Assembly: GCF_001866665.1 (NCBI RefSeq)
Contig: NZ_MLYO01000063.1
Coordinates: forward strand, 1 to 64,000
Length of the DNA: 64,000 nt
Direction: 5' to 3'
From: Streptomyces monashensis
GTDB lineage: Bacteria; Actinomycetota; Actinomycetes; Streptomycetales; Streptomycetaceae
The notes under the pieces are model-generated. The model was not told the DNA's origin. It worked only from the letters and a program-made list of their open reading frames with translations, and searched no databases. The translations under genes were made by a program, and so were the position numbers. Within the stretch, counting starts at the first letter, position 1, and each line of letters starts with the position of its first letter. Of this stretch, positions 33,286-41,382 are shown piece after piece.

Positions 33286-35160
33286 CTACTTCTCCCTCGT
33301 CCCGGCGTACATCTCGTCGATGAGGTGCCTGTACTCCCGCTCCACGACGGGCCGCTTGAGCTTCAGGCTCGGCGTGATCTCGCCGTGCTCCACGTCGAGG
33401 TCCCGGGGCAGCAGCCGGAACTTCTTGATCGTCTGCCACTTCTGCAGCCCCGCGTTGAGCTCCCGCACGTACCCGTCGACCATCTCGACGGTCTGCGGCG
33501 CGGCCACGACGTCGGCGTACGACCGTCCCTCCAGGCCGTTCTCCTTCGCCCAGTCCAGGATCGCGATCTCGTCGAGGGCGATGAGGGCGGTGCAGTAGTT
33601 CCGGTCGGCGCCGTGCACCAGGATGTTGGAGACGTACGGGCACACGCCCTTGAACTGGCCCTCGACCTCGGCCGGGGCGACGTACTTGCCGCCGGAGGTC
33701 TTGATGAGGTCCTTCTTGCGGTCGGTGATGCGCAGGTAGCCGTCGGGGGACAGCTCGCCGATGTCGCCGGTGTGGAACCAGCCGTCGGACTCCAGCACCT
33801 CGGAGGTCTTGTCGGGCAGCTTGTGGTAGCCCTGCATGATGCCGGGGCCGCGCAGCAGGATCTCGCCGTCCTCGGCGATGCGGACCTCCGTGCCGGGCAG
33901 CGGCTTGCCGACCGTGCCGGTGCGGTAGGCCTCGCCGGGGTTGACGAAGGAAGCCGCGGAGGACTCGGTGAGGCCGTAGCCCTCCAGGATGTGAATGCCG
34001 GCGCCGGCGAAGAAGTAGCCGATCTCGGGCGCGAGCGCGGAGGCGCCGGAGACACAGGCGCGCAGCCGGCCGCCGAAGGCCTCGCGGAGCTTGGCGTAGA
34101 CGAGGGTGTCGGCGACCTTGTGCTTGGCGGCGAGGCCGAAGGGTGCCGCGTGGGTGCCGGTGCGGCGGAAGTTGTCCTGGGTGACCTTGGCGTACTCGCG
34201 GGAGACCTCGGCGGCCCACTGGAAGATCTTGTACTTGGCCGGGCCGCCCTCGCGGGCCTTGGCGGCGACGCCGTTGTAGACCTTCTCGAAGATGCGCGGC
34301 ACGGCCGCCATGTACGTCGGCTGCACCACCGGAAGGTTCTCGATGATCTTGTCGACGCGGCCGTCCACGGCGGTGACGTGCCCGACCTCGATCTGCCCGG
34401 AGGTGAGCACCTTGCCGAAGACGTGCGCGAGCGGCAGCCACAGGTACTGCACGTCGTCGATGGTGACCAGGCCGGTCGCGGCGATCGCCTTCGCCATGTA
34501 CGACCAGTTGTCGTGCGGCAGGCGCACGCCCTTGGGGCGGCCGGTGGTGCCGGAGGTGTAGATGAGGGTGGCGAGCTGGTCCTTGGCGATCGCGCCGACC
34601 CGCTCCTTGATCAGCTCGGGGTGCTCCTCCAGGTAGGCGGCGCCGCGCAGCTCCAGCTCGGCGAGGGTGGTCACCCAGTCGTCCGTCTCGACGCCGGCCG
34701 GGTCGATGACGACGACCTTGGTCAGCTCGGGCAGCTCGGCACGCTTCTCGACGGCCTTGGCGACCTGCGCCGCGTCCTCGGCGATGAGCACCCGGCTCTC
34801 GGAGTCGGAGAGGATGAAGGCCGACTCGTCGGCGTTGGTCTGCGGGTAGATCGTGGTCGTCGCACCGCCCGCGCACAGGATGCCGAGGTCGGACAGGATC
34901 CACTCGACGCGGGTCGAGGCCGCGAGTGCCACCCGCTGCTCGGGCTGGAGGCCCAGCTCGATGAGCCCGGCCGCGATCGCGTACACCCGCTCGGCCGCCT
35001 GCGCCCAGCTCAGCGACTTCCAGTCGTCGGGCCCCTGGCCCGAGGACGGCGGCACGGGGTAGCGGTAGGCCTCGGCGTCCGGTGTGGCGGTGACGCGTTC
35101 CAGGAAGAGGGACGCCACGGACGGCGGTCGGTTCTCGATCAGGGTCTGTGTGTCGCTCAC
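33286..35160 (-). CDS. AMP-dependent long-chain acyl-CoA ligase
   Basis: 624 residues from GTG 35160 (GGAGG seven bases upstream). Adenylate-forming enzyme: P-loop IYTSGTTGRPKGV, YGLTESS, WFHTGDIG, RITDRKKDLIKTSGGKYVAP and a C-terminal Lys (SLKLKRP). Length and motifs match fatty acid-CoA ligases of the FadD15 type that activate long-chain fatty acids. Upstream gap 35161-35442 holds the GTNAC repeat described separately and ACTC-GT-GAGT at 35253-35262. Confidence 0.92.
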   Translation of the reverse strand: MSDTQTLIENRPPSVASLFLERVTATPDAEAYRYPVPPSSGQGPDDWKSLSWAQAAERVYAIAAGLIELGLQPEQRVALAASTRVEWILSDLGILCAGGATTTIYPQTNADESAFILSDSESRVLIAEDAAQVAKAVEKRAELPELTKVVVIDPAGVETDDWVTTLAELELRGAAYLEEHPELIKERVGAIAKDQLATLIYTSGTTGRPKGVRLPHDNWSYMAKAIAATGLVTIDDVQYLWLPLAHVFGKVLTSGQIEVGHVTAVDGRVDKIIENLPVVQPTYMAAVPRIFEKVYNGVAAKAREGGPAKYKIFQWAAEVSREYAKVTQDNFRRTGTHAAPFGLAAKHKVADTLVYAKLREAFGGRLRACVSGASALAPEIGYFFAGAGIHILEGYGLTESSAASFVNPGEAYRTGTVGKPLPGTEVRIAEDGEILLRGPGIMQGYHKLPDKTSEVLESDGWFHTGDIGELSPDGYLRITDRKKDLIKTSGGKYVAPAEVEGQFKGVCPYVSNILVHGADRNYCTALIALDEIAILDWAKENGLEGRSYADVVAAPQTVEMVDGYVRELNAGLQKWQTIKKFRLLPRDLDVEHGEITPSLKLKRPVVEREYRHLIDEMYAGTREK

Positions 35161-35421
35161 GACATCCTCCGGGGCCCGCGACGGTGCGGCTGGCTCAGTG
35201 CGGCTGGGGTGACTCACGGGTGGGGTCCGTGCGGTGGCCGCACGGTTGTTTAACTCGTGAGTAACTATCGAGCAGGGATCAGAGTAAGCCGCGACCGGCC
35301 GCTGCGTAAGGGGCATCGGGCTGTCTGTTTCCCCGCGCGTTCCACGCAGAGCGACGTTACGCACGCGTAGGGGCCCGCCGCACTTTCGTACGACGAGCCC
35401 CTTCATGCCCGGTTTGCGGAC

Positions 35422-35446
35422 GTAACCCGTTGTTACCCGTGGTTAC
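35422..35446. repeat. Triple 10-bp GTNAC direct repeat
   Basis: GTAAC (35422-35426), GTTAC (35432-35436) and GTTAC (35442-35446), the first two followed by CCGT, repeat at an exact 10-base period. The last unit contains the lepA stop codon. GTNAC half-sites are used by MtrA and GlnR in streptomycetes, but their spacing is normally 11. Confidence 0.6.
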
Positions 35447-37317
35447 TTCTTGCCCTTGGCCGACCCCGCGCTGTCATCGCTGGACAGGACGGCGATGAAG
35501 GCTTCCTGCGGAACCTCCACGGAACCCACCATCTTCATCCGCTTCTTGCCTTCCTTCTGCTTCTCCAGCAGCTTCCGCTTACGGGAGATGTCACCGCCGT
35601 AGCACTTGGCGAGGACGTCCTTGCGGATGGCGCGGATGGTCTCGCGGGCGATCACCCGGGAGCCGATGGCGGCCTGCACCGGCACCTCGAAGCTCTGCCG
35701 CGGGATCAGCTCCTTGAGCTTGGCGACGAGCCGCACGCCGTAGGCGTACGCCTGGTCCTTGTGGGTGATCGCCGAGAAGGCGTCCACCTTGTCGCCGTGC
35801 AGCAGGATGTCGACCTTGACCAGGGAGCTGGTCTGCTCGCCCGTGGGCTCGTAGTCCAGGGAGGCGTAGCCGCGCGTCTTGGACTTCAGCTGGTCGAAGA
35901 AGTCGAAGACGATCTCCGCGAGCGGGAGGGTGTAGCGGATCTCGACGCGGTCCTCGGAGAGGTAGTCCATGCCGAGCAGGGTGCCGCGCCGGGTCTGGCA
36001 CAGCTCCATGATCGCGCCGATGAACTCGGTCGGCGCGAGGATCGTCGCCCGCACGACCGGCTCGAAGACCTCGTCGATCTTCCCCTCGGGGAACTCGCTC
36101 GGGTTGGTGACGACGTGCTCGCTGCCGTCCTCCATGTTCACGCGGTAGACCACGTTGGGGGCGGTGGCGATCAGGTCGAGGCCGAACTCGCGCTCCAGCC
36201 GCTCCCGGATCACGTCCAGGTGCAGCAGGCCGAGGAAGCCGACGCGGAAGCCGAAGCCGAGGGCCGCGGAGGTCTCCGGCTCGTAGACCAGCGCGGCGTC
36301 GTTGAGCTGGAGCTTGTCCAGCGCCTCGCGCAGCTCGGGGTAGTCGGAGCCGTCCAGCGGATACAGACCGGAGAAGACCATCGGCTTCGGGTCCTTGTAG
36401 CCGCCGAGGGCTTCCGTGGCCCCCTTCTGCTGGCTGGTGACGGTGTCGCCGACCTTGGACTGGCGGACGTCCTTCACACCGGTGATGAGGTAACCCACCT
36501 CGCCGACGCCCAGGCCGTCGGCCGGCAGCATCTCGGGCGAGTTGACGCCGATCTCCAGCAGCTCGTGGGTGGCGCCGGTGGACATCATCCTGATCCGCTC
36601 ACGCTTGTTGAGCTGACCGTCGATGACACGCACGTACGTCACGACACCGCGGTAGGAGTCGTAGACCGAGTCGAAGATCATCGCGCGGGCGGGGGCGTCG
36701 GCGACGCCGACCGGGGCCGGGATCTCCTTGACGACCTTGTCCAGCAGCGCGTCCACGCCGAGGCCGGTCTTGGCGGAGACCTTCAGCACGTCGGACGGGT
36801 CGCAGCCGACCAGGTTCGCCAGCTCCTCGGCGAACTTCTCCGGCTGGGCGGCCGGCAGGTCGATCTTGTTCAGCACGGGAATGATCGTGAGGTCGTTCTC
36901 CATCGCCAGGTAGAGGTTGGCGAGGGTCTGGGCCTCGATGCCCTGGGCGGCGTCGACGAGGAGGATGGTCCCCTCGCAGGCGGCCAGCGACCGCGAGACC
37001 TCATAGGTGAAGTCGACGTGCCCCGGGGTGTCGATCATGTTGAGGATGTGGGTCGTGCCCTGATCGGGGCCCTCGGTGGGGGCCCAGGGCAGACGCACCG
37101 CCTGGGACTTGATCGTGATGCCGCGCTCGCGCTCGATGTCCATCCGGTCGAGGTACTGAGCACGCATCTGCCGCTGCTCGACCACACCGGTCAGCTGGAG
37201 CATCCGGTCGGCGAGCGTGGACTTGCCGTGGTCGATGTGCGCGATGATGCAGAAATTGCGGATCAGCGCCGGGGCGGTACGGCTCGGCTCGGGCACATGC
37301 TTAGGGGTCGCGGGCAC
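35443..37317 (-). CDS. lepA: Elongation factor 4 (LepA)
   Basis: 624 residues from GTG 37317. Translational GTPase that acts on stalled or mis-translocated ribosomes. G1 AHIDHGKST, G2 RGITIK, G3 DTPGHVDF, G4 NKIDL, EF-G-like domains III and V, and the LepA-specific C-terminal domain with KMVGSVEVPQEAF. Divergent from rpsT, a conserved actinobacterial arrangement. Confidence 0.97.
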   Translation of the reverse strand: MPATPKHVPEPSRTAPALIRNFCIIAHIDHGKSTLADRMLQLTGVVEQRQMRAQYLDRMDIERERGITIKSQAVRLPWAPTEGPDQGTTHILNMIDTPGHVDFTYEVSRSLAACEGTILLVDAAQGIEAQTLANLYLAMENDLTIIPVLNKIDLPAAQPEKFAEELANLVGCDPSDVLKVSAKTGLGVDALLDKVVKEIPAPVGVADAPARAMIFDSVYDSYRGVVTYVRVIDGQLNKRERIRMMSTGATHELLEIGVNSPEMLPADGLGVGEVGYLITGVKDVRQSKVGDTVTSQQKGATEALGGYKDPKPMVFSGLYPLDGSDYPELREALDKLQLNDAALVYEPETSAALGFGFRVGFLGLLHLDVIRERLEREFGLDLIATAPNVVYRVNMEDGSEHVVTNPSEFPEGKIDEVFEPVVRATILAPTEFIGAIMELCQTRRGTLLGMDYLSEDRVEIRYTLPLAEIVFDFFDQLKSKTRGYASLDYEPTGEQTSSLVKVDILLHGDKVDAFSAITHKDQAYAYGVRLVAKLKELIPRQSFEVPVQAAIGSRVIARETIRAIRKDVLAKCYGGDISRKRKLLEKQKEGKKRMKMVGSVEVPQEAFIAVLSSDDSAGSAKGKK

Positions 37318-37406
37318 GCAGGGTCCTGTCTCTTGAGGCGCCTTATGCCTCGGGTCGGATCGATACGTAGTCTCCATGGTCCCACGGAGAGCGACCGGGG
37401 ACCGTT

Positions 37407-37436
37407 TTGGGCTGTCGGCAGAGCCGCTGGTACTGT
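37407..37436 (+). promoter_or_regulatory. Candidate rpsT promoter
   Basis: -35 TTGGGC (37407-37412), 18-base spacer, -10 TACTGT (37431-37436). This gives a leader of about 100 bases before rpsT. Confidence 0.5.
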
Positions 37437-37444
37437 AGATGGCT

Positions 37445-37473
37445 GTGCCTCATGCCCTCTCAGCGCGAGGCAC
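37445..37473 (+). other. Stem-loop in the rpsT leader
   Basis: GTGCCTC (37445-37451) pairs exactly with GAGGCAC (37467-37473) around a 15-base loop, starting a few bases after the predicted transcription start. Could be an S20 autoregulatory site or only mRNA 5' protection. Confidence 0.5.
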
Positions 37474-37543
37474 GTCCGAGAAATTTTGGATCACCGGTAC
37501 GGGACCCGAGCGGCCCCGCACCAGAACCTGAAAAGGCTCCTTC

Positions 37544-37810
37544 GTGGCGAACATCAAGTCCCAGATCAAGCGGATCAAGACCAACGAGAAGGCGCGGCTG
37601 CGCAACAAGGCCGTCAAGTCCTCCCTGAAGACCGCGATCCGCAAGGCCCGTGAGGCCGCTGCCGCGGGTGACGTCGAGAAGGCCACCGAGCTCCAGCGCG
37701 CCGCTGCGCGCGCGCTCGACAAGGCCGTCTCGAAGGGCGTCATCCACAAGAACCAGGCTGCCAACAAGAAGTCGGCGCTCGCTTCCAAGGTCGCGACCCT
37801 CAAGGGCTGA
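37544..37810 (+). CDS. rpsT: 30S ribosomal protein S20
   Basis: 88 residues from GTG 37544, preceded by AAAGG. Lys/Arg/Ala-rich helical bundle beginning ANIKSQIKRIKTNEKARLRN, with the full length of bacterial S20. The non-ATG start is of interest because S20 of E. coli controls its own synthesis through a weak start codon. Monocistronic, with a structured leader and terminator. Confidence 0.98.
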   Translation: MANIKSQIKRIKTNEKARLRNKAVKSSLKTAIRKAREAAAAGDVEKATELQRAAARALDKAVSKGVIHKNQAANKKSALASKVATLKG

Positions 37811-37882
37811 ACCTCCTTTTGATCTGACCGCCGGAAGGACCCAGAGCGGGCCCTCTCTCATCCGCTCCCGTCCGGCGCCCAC

Positions 37883-37924
37883 GGATTCGCACGCGGCCTG
37901 CGTTCGCCACGCGGGTGCGAATCC
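37883..37924. repeat. 10-bp perfect inverted repeat downstream of rpsT
   Basis: GGATTCGCAC (37883-37892) and GTGCGAATCC (37915-37924) with a 22-base loop. No T-run follows, so it is a stable stem-loop in the rpsT trailer rather than the terminator itself. Confidence 0.7.
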
Positions 37925-37942
37925 AGCAGCTTCAGTCGCAGA

Positions 37943-37984
37943 CCCCGGTATCTCTCCCTTCCCCAGGGCGGATGCCGGGGTTTT
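37943..37984 (+). terminator. Rho-independent terminator of rpsT
   Basis: CCCCGGTAT (37943-37951) pairs with ATGCCGGGG (37972-37980), nine pairs including one G-T, followed immediately by TTTT. It ends 18 bases before the holA stop on the other strand. Confidence 0.8.
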
Positions 37985-38001
37985 CGGTGTCCGGGTGCGG
38001 C

Positions 38002-38991
38002 CTACCCGCGCCCGCGCGAGCGAGCGGCCCGGGCGACAGTCACGACCGCCTTCTCCAGCGCGTACTCCGGATCATCGCCCCCGCCCTTCACTCCGGCGTC
38101 CGCCTCGGCGACAGCGCGGAGCGCCACCGCGACACCGTCCGGCGTCCACCCCCGCATCTGCTGCCGCACCCGGTCGATCTTCCACGGCGGCATTCCCAGC
38201 TCACGGGCCAGGTCGGCCGGCCGCCCGCCCCGCGCGGACGACAGCTTCCCGATGGCCCGCACGCCCTGGGCCAGGGCGCTGGTGATCATCACCGGCGCCA
38301 CCCCCGTGGCCAGCGACCAGCGCAGCGCCTCCAGCGCCTCCGCAGTACGCCCCTCCACGGCCCGGTCGGCGACCGTGAAGCTGGAGGCCTCGGCCCGGCC
38401 GGTGTAGTACCGCCCGACGACCGCCTCGTCGATCGTCCCCTCCACGTCGGCGACCAACTGCGACACCGCCGAGGCCAGCTCGCGCAGATCGCTGCCGATG
38501 GCGTCGCAGAGCGTCTGGCACGCCTCGGGCGTCGCCGAGCGCCCCGCAGCGCGGAACTCCTGCCGTACGAAGGCCAGCCGGTCCGCCGGCTTGGTCATCT
38601 TCGGGCAGGCCACCTCCCGCGCCCCCACCTTGCGCGCGGCGTCCAGCAGGCCCTTGCCCTTGGCCCCGCCCGCATGCAGCAGCACGAGGGTGATCTCCTC
38701 GGCGGGCGAGCCGAGATACGCCTTGACGTCCTTGACCGTGTCGGCCGAAAGGTCCTGTGCGTTGCGTACGACCACGACTTTGCGCTCGGCGAAGAGCGAG
38801 GGACTGGTCAGCTCGGCGAGCGTGCCGGGCTGCAACTGGTCCGGGGTGAGGTCGCGTACGTCCGTGTCGGCGTCGGCGGCCCTGGCGGCGGCCACCACCT
38901 CCTGCACGGCACGGTCGAGCAGGAGGTCCTCCTGGCCCACGGCAAGCGTCACCGGGGCGAGAGGGTCGTCATTCGCAGTCTTCCTGGCCAT
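38002..38991 (-). CDS. holA: DNA polymerase III delta subunit
   Basis: 329 residues. Clamp-loader subunit that opens the beta clamp. N-terminal region with AERKVVVVRNAQDL, the central LVLLHAGG strand and the conserved LRELASAVSQLVADVEG segment; the C-terminal collar helices are present. Convergent with rpsT. The 227-base region upstream carries a minisatellite rather than an obvious promoter. Confidence 0.93.
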   Translation of the reverse strand: MARKTANDDPLAPVTLAVGQEDLLLDRAVQEVVAAARAADADTDVRDLTPDQLQPGTLAELTSPSLFAERKVVVVRNAQDLSADTVKDVKAYLGSPAEEITLVLLHAGGAKGKGLLDAARKVGAREVACPKMTKPADRLAFVRQEFRAAGRSATPEACQTLCDAIGSDLRELASAVSQLVADVEGTIDEAVVGRYYTGRAEASSFTVADRAVEGRTAEALEALRWSLATGVAPVMITSALAQGVRAIGKLSSARGGRPADLARELGMPPWKIDRVRQQMRGWTPDGVAVALRAVAEADAGVKGGGDDPEYALEKAVVTVARAARSRGRG

Positions 38992-39107
38992 CGCCTACAG
39001 CATCCCACGCGGCACTGACAACGAGTCCGCCCGCGCACCCCGAGCGGTCCCTGAACCGACCCGGAGCCCGCCTCGGGGGCCCGGCTCAGGGGTCTACTGG
39101 CTCGGGG

Positions 39108-39173
39108 ACCGGAACCGGGGACCGGAACCGGGGACCGGAACCGGGGACCGGAACCGGGGACCGGATTCAGGGG
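39108..39173. repeat. 13-bp minisatellite, four perfect units
   Basis: accggaaccgggg repeats four times without error (39108-39159), followed by a degraded fifth unit. A second short repeat, agattcgggaggc twice, follows near 39180-39207. The array occupies the space between the holA start and the 3' end of the next gene. The unit is not a multiple of three and lies in no gene. Confidence 0.95.
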
Positions 39174-39218
39174 GGGGAGAGATTCGGGAGGCCAGATTCG
39201 GGAGGCAGGCTCGCGAGG

Positions 39219-39464
39219 TCAGGGCTCCTCGCGCCAGCCGTCCCACTCCCCGGCGAACGCGTCCAGTTCGGCAGGGTCCAGCCGCCCGCCCTCGTCGCGC
39301 AGGACCAGCAGCCACTGCGCGTCCTCGGCGTCGTCCTCGCCGGCCAGCGCGTCCCGGACCAGTTGGGGCTCCTCGGCCAGGCCGAACCGCTCCCCGAGCG
39401 CCTCGGCCGCCTCCTCGGCGGCATCCCGGTCGGGCAGCACCAGCACATGTCTCACATCGCTCAC
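39219..39464 (-). CDS. Small acidic hypothetical protein
   Basis: 81 residues from GTG 39464. Begins SDVRHVLVLPDRDAAEEAAEAL and is rich in Asp/Glu/Ala/Leu/Trp, with no signal peptide or membrane segment; predicted alpha/beta. It looks like a small actinobacterial family but I cannot name it. Lies just upstream of the minisatellite and holA on the same strand. Confidence 0.65.
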   Translation of the reverse strand: MSDVRHVLVLPDRDAAEEAAEALGERFGLAEEPQLVRDALAGEDDAEDAQWLLVLRDEGGRLDPAELDAFAGEWDGWREEP

Positions 39465-39527
39465 CCGCCCATTCTCCGGCACGCGGCAAGCCACGAACCG
39501 CCAGGTCGGCCCTCGACCGCGCCCCGG

Positions 39528-40409
39528 TCAGCCCTTGGCCACGAGCTGCACGTCGAGGTCGACCCGGACGCTGGATCCGACCACCGCGATGCCCCGCGCC
39601 AGCATGGACTGCCAGTTGACCGTGAAGTCGTCCCGGTGCAGTTCGGTGGTGGCCCGGCAGGCGGCCCGCACCTCGCCCTCCATGCCGTTGCCGAGGCCGA
39701 GGTACTCGGTGTCGAGCGTGACCGTGCGCGTCACCCCGTGCAGCGACAGCGCGCCGGTGACCGCCCACCGGCTGCCGCCCTTGTGCACGAACCGTTCGCT
39801 GTAGAACTCCAGGGTCGGGAACCGCTGCACGTCGAGGAAGTCCGCCGACCGCAGATGGTCGTCCCGCATCCGCACCCCCGTGTCGATGGAGGCGGCGTCG
39901 ATCACGACGTGCATCGCCGACCGCTCCACCCGCTCGCCGATCCGCACCGCCCCGGCGAAGGAGGTGAACTGCCCGTGGATCCGGGCCAGTCCGATGTGCC
40001 GCGCGGTGAAGCCGATCGAGGAGTGCATGGTCTCGATCTCCCAGTCGCCCGGCGCGGGCGGCTCCGGCGGATGGGACACCTGGAGGGTCACGTCGCCCAG
40101 CGAGGCGAGGGAGTTCTCGCCGACCAGCGCGGTGGCCCGGTAAGGGGTGTACCCCTCGGCCGACAGCGCGAGCCGGTACTCCCCCGCCGGCACCGTCGCC
40201 ATGAACGTCCCGTAGGGGTCCGTGCCGCCGTACACGACCTTGCGGCCCATGGTGTCGCTGACCGTGAACTCGGCGCCCGCGACCGGCTCGTGGACCGGAT
40301 CGACCACCCGGCAGCTGAGCACCCCGGCGCCCGGCGGTGTCCGCACCGCCGCCAGGGGACTCGTCCGATCCTTCTGGTCCGTCCGGTTACCCAGCCAGCG
40401 GCCGAACAT
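39528..40409 (-). CDS. YceI-family protein with N-terminal carboxypeptidase-regulatory-like domain
   Basis: 293 residues. Residues ~30-110 form a beta-sandwich like the carboxypeptidase regulatory or CNA-B fold (VAGAEFTVSD, YGTFMATVPAGEYRLALSAEGY). The C-terminal ~175 residues are a YceI lipocalin-like domain (WEIETMHSSIGFTARHIG, SADFLDVQRFPTLEF, LHGVTRTVTL). YceI proteins bind polyprenoids. No classical signal peptide, so probably cytosolic or membrane associated. The domain fusion is actinobacterial in style. Confidence 0.9.
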   Translation of the reverse strand: MFGRWLGNRTDQKDRTSPLAAVRTPPGAGVLSCRVVDPVHEPVAGAEFTVSDTMGRKVVYGGTDPYGTFMATVPAGEYRLALSAEGYTPYRATALVGENSLASLGDVTLQVSHPPEPPAPGDWEIETMHSSIGFTARHIGLARIHGQFTSFAGAVRIGERVERSAMHVVIDAASIDTGVRMRDDHLRSADFLDVQRFPTLEFYSERFVHKGGSRWAVTGALSLHGVTRTVTLDTEYLGLGNGMEGEVRAACRATTELHRDDFTVNWQSMLARGIAVVGSSVRVDLDVQLVAKG

Positions 40410-40535
40410 CTACGACACCCCTGTACGCCTCGACATCACCTGCTGCCGAAGACCCATTCGATCACCGATGCGGCTTTCGGGGCAACACGGGATCACATCG
40501 CGGGAATCCGCAGCATCCGCCGGAACTGATCCGAA

Positions 40536-41378
40536 TTAGGGGGCCGGATTCCGGTTTCGCACAGCCGGAACACAGCTCAGCTCGATCCCGAACCACTCCC
40601 GGTACGCCGCCAGCACCTCCTCGTCCGTCCCCAACTCCCTTGTCTCGCGCGCACCGTCCGCGTCCGTCGTGGTCAGCGTCCGCCCGCCGAGCGTGATCCG
40701 CCCTCCGTCGTCCGCGACCCGTGAGCAGACCAGCGATCCGGTGAAGTGCGACAGCGGCGAGGTGCTGTGCCACCACGCACCCGCCCTGAAGTCCGCGAGC
40801 ACCCGGGGCCGCGTCTCCAGCCGGTACTGCGGCACCCCGTCCCGCACGACGTCCAGGTCCGGCTCCCCGGACCCCGCCGGGCCGTCGCCGCGCATCCCCG
40901 CCGCGTCCGGTGCCGCCCGCGCGATGCGGAACACCCCGGCCGGGTCGGCCTGCTCCCCGCGCTCGGCGAACCGCAACGGGTAGTGGCTGTTCGCCCCGAA
41001 CCCGACGTCGGCGAGCCTGCTGTCCCCCTCTGCCGTCCGCACCCGCAGCGCGAGATGGTCGTACGGGACACCGAGCCGCCCCTCGTCCCCGTACACCCGC
41101 GCCGCGAGCAACTCGACCTCGTAGCCGAGGGCGGCGAGCAACGCACCGAAGGCGCCGTTCAGTTCGTAGCAGAAGCCGCCCCGGGCCGCCCCGACCAGCT
41201 TGTCCAGCAGCCGTTCCTCCTCCAGCACGATCTCCTCGCCGAGGTGGACGGAGAGATTCTCGAAGGGGACGGTCCGCAGATGGCACAGATGCAGCTCGCG
41301 CAGCGCCTCGCCGGTGGGACGCTGCGGGCGCCCGGCCCCGATCCGGCGGAGGTAGGCGTCGACCTGGCGTGAGTTCAT
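40536..41378 (-). CDS. nat: Arylamine N-acetyltransferase
   Basis: 280 residues. Cys-His-Asp acetyltransferase using acetyl-CoA: the nucleophile in RGGFCYELN, His in YDHLALRV and Asp in ADVGFG are all present, and LRTVPFENLSVHLG is the family opening. Substrates may include arylamines or a secondary-metabolite amine. Ends with an unstructured tail. Confidence 0.93.
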   Translation of the reverse strand: MNSRQVDAYLRRIGAGRPQRPTGEALRELHLCHLRTVPFENLSVHLGEEIVLEEERLLDKLVGAARGGFCYELNGAFGALLAALGYEVELLAARVYGDEGRLGVPYDHLALRVRTAEGDSRLADVGFGANSHYPLRFAERGEQADPAGVFRIARAAPDAAGMRGDGPAGSGEPDLDVVRDGVPQYRLETRPRVLADFRAGAWWHSTSPLSHFTGSLVCSRVADDGGRITLGGRTLTTTDADGARETRELGTDEEVLAAYREWFGIELSCVPAVRNRNPAP

Positions 41379-41382
41379 GCGC

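Noticed and set aside
39108..39173. CRISPR-like array
   Set aside because: Units are contiguous 13-mers without spacers.
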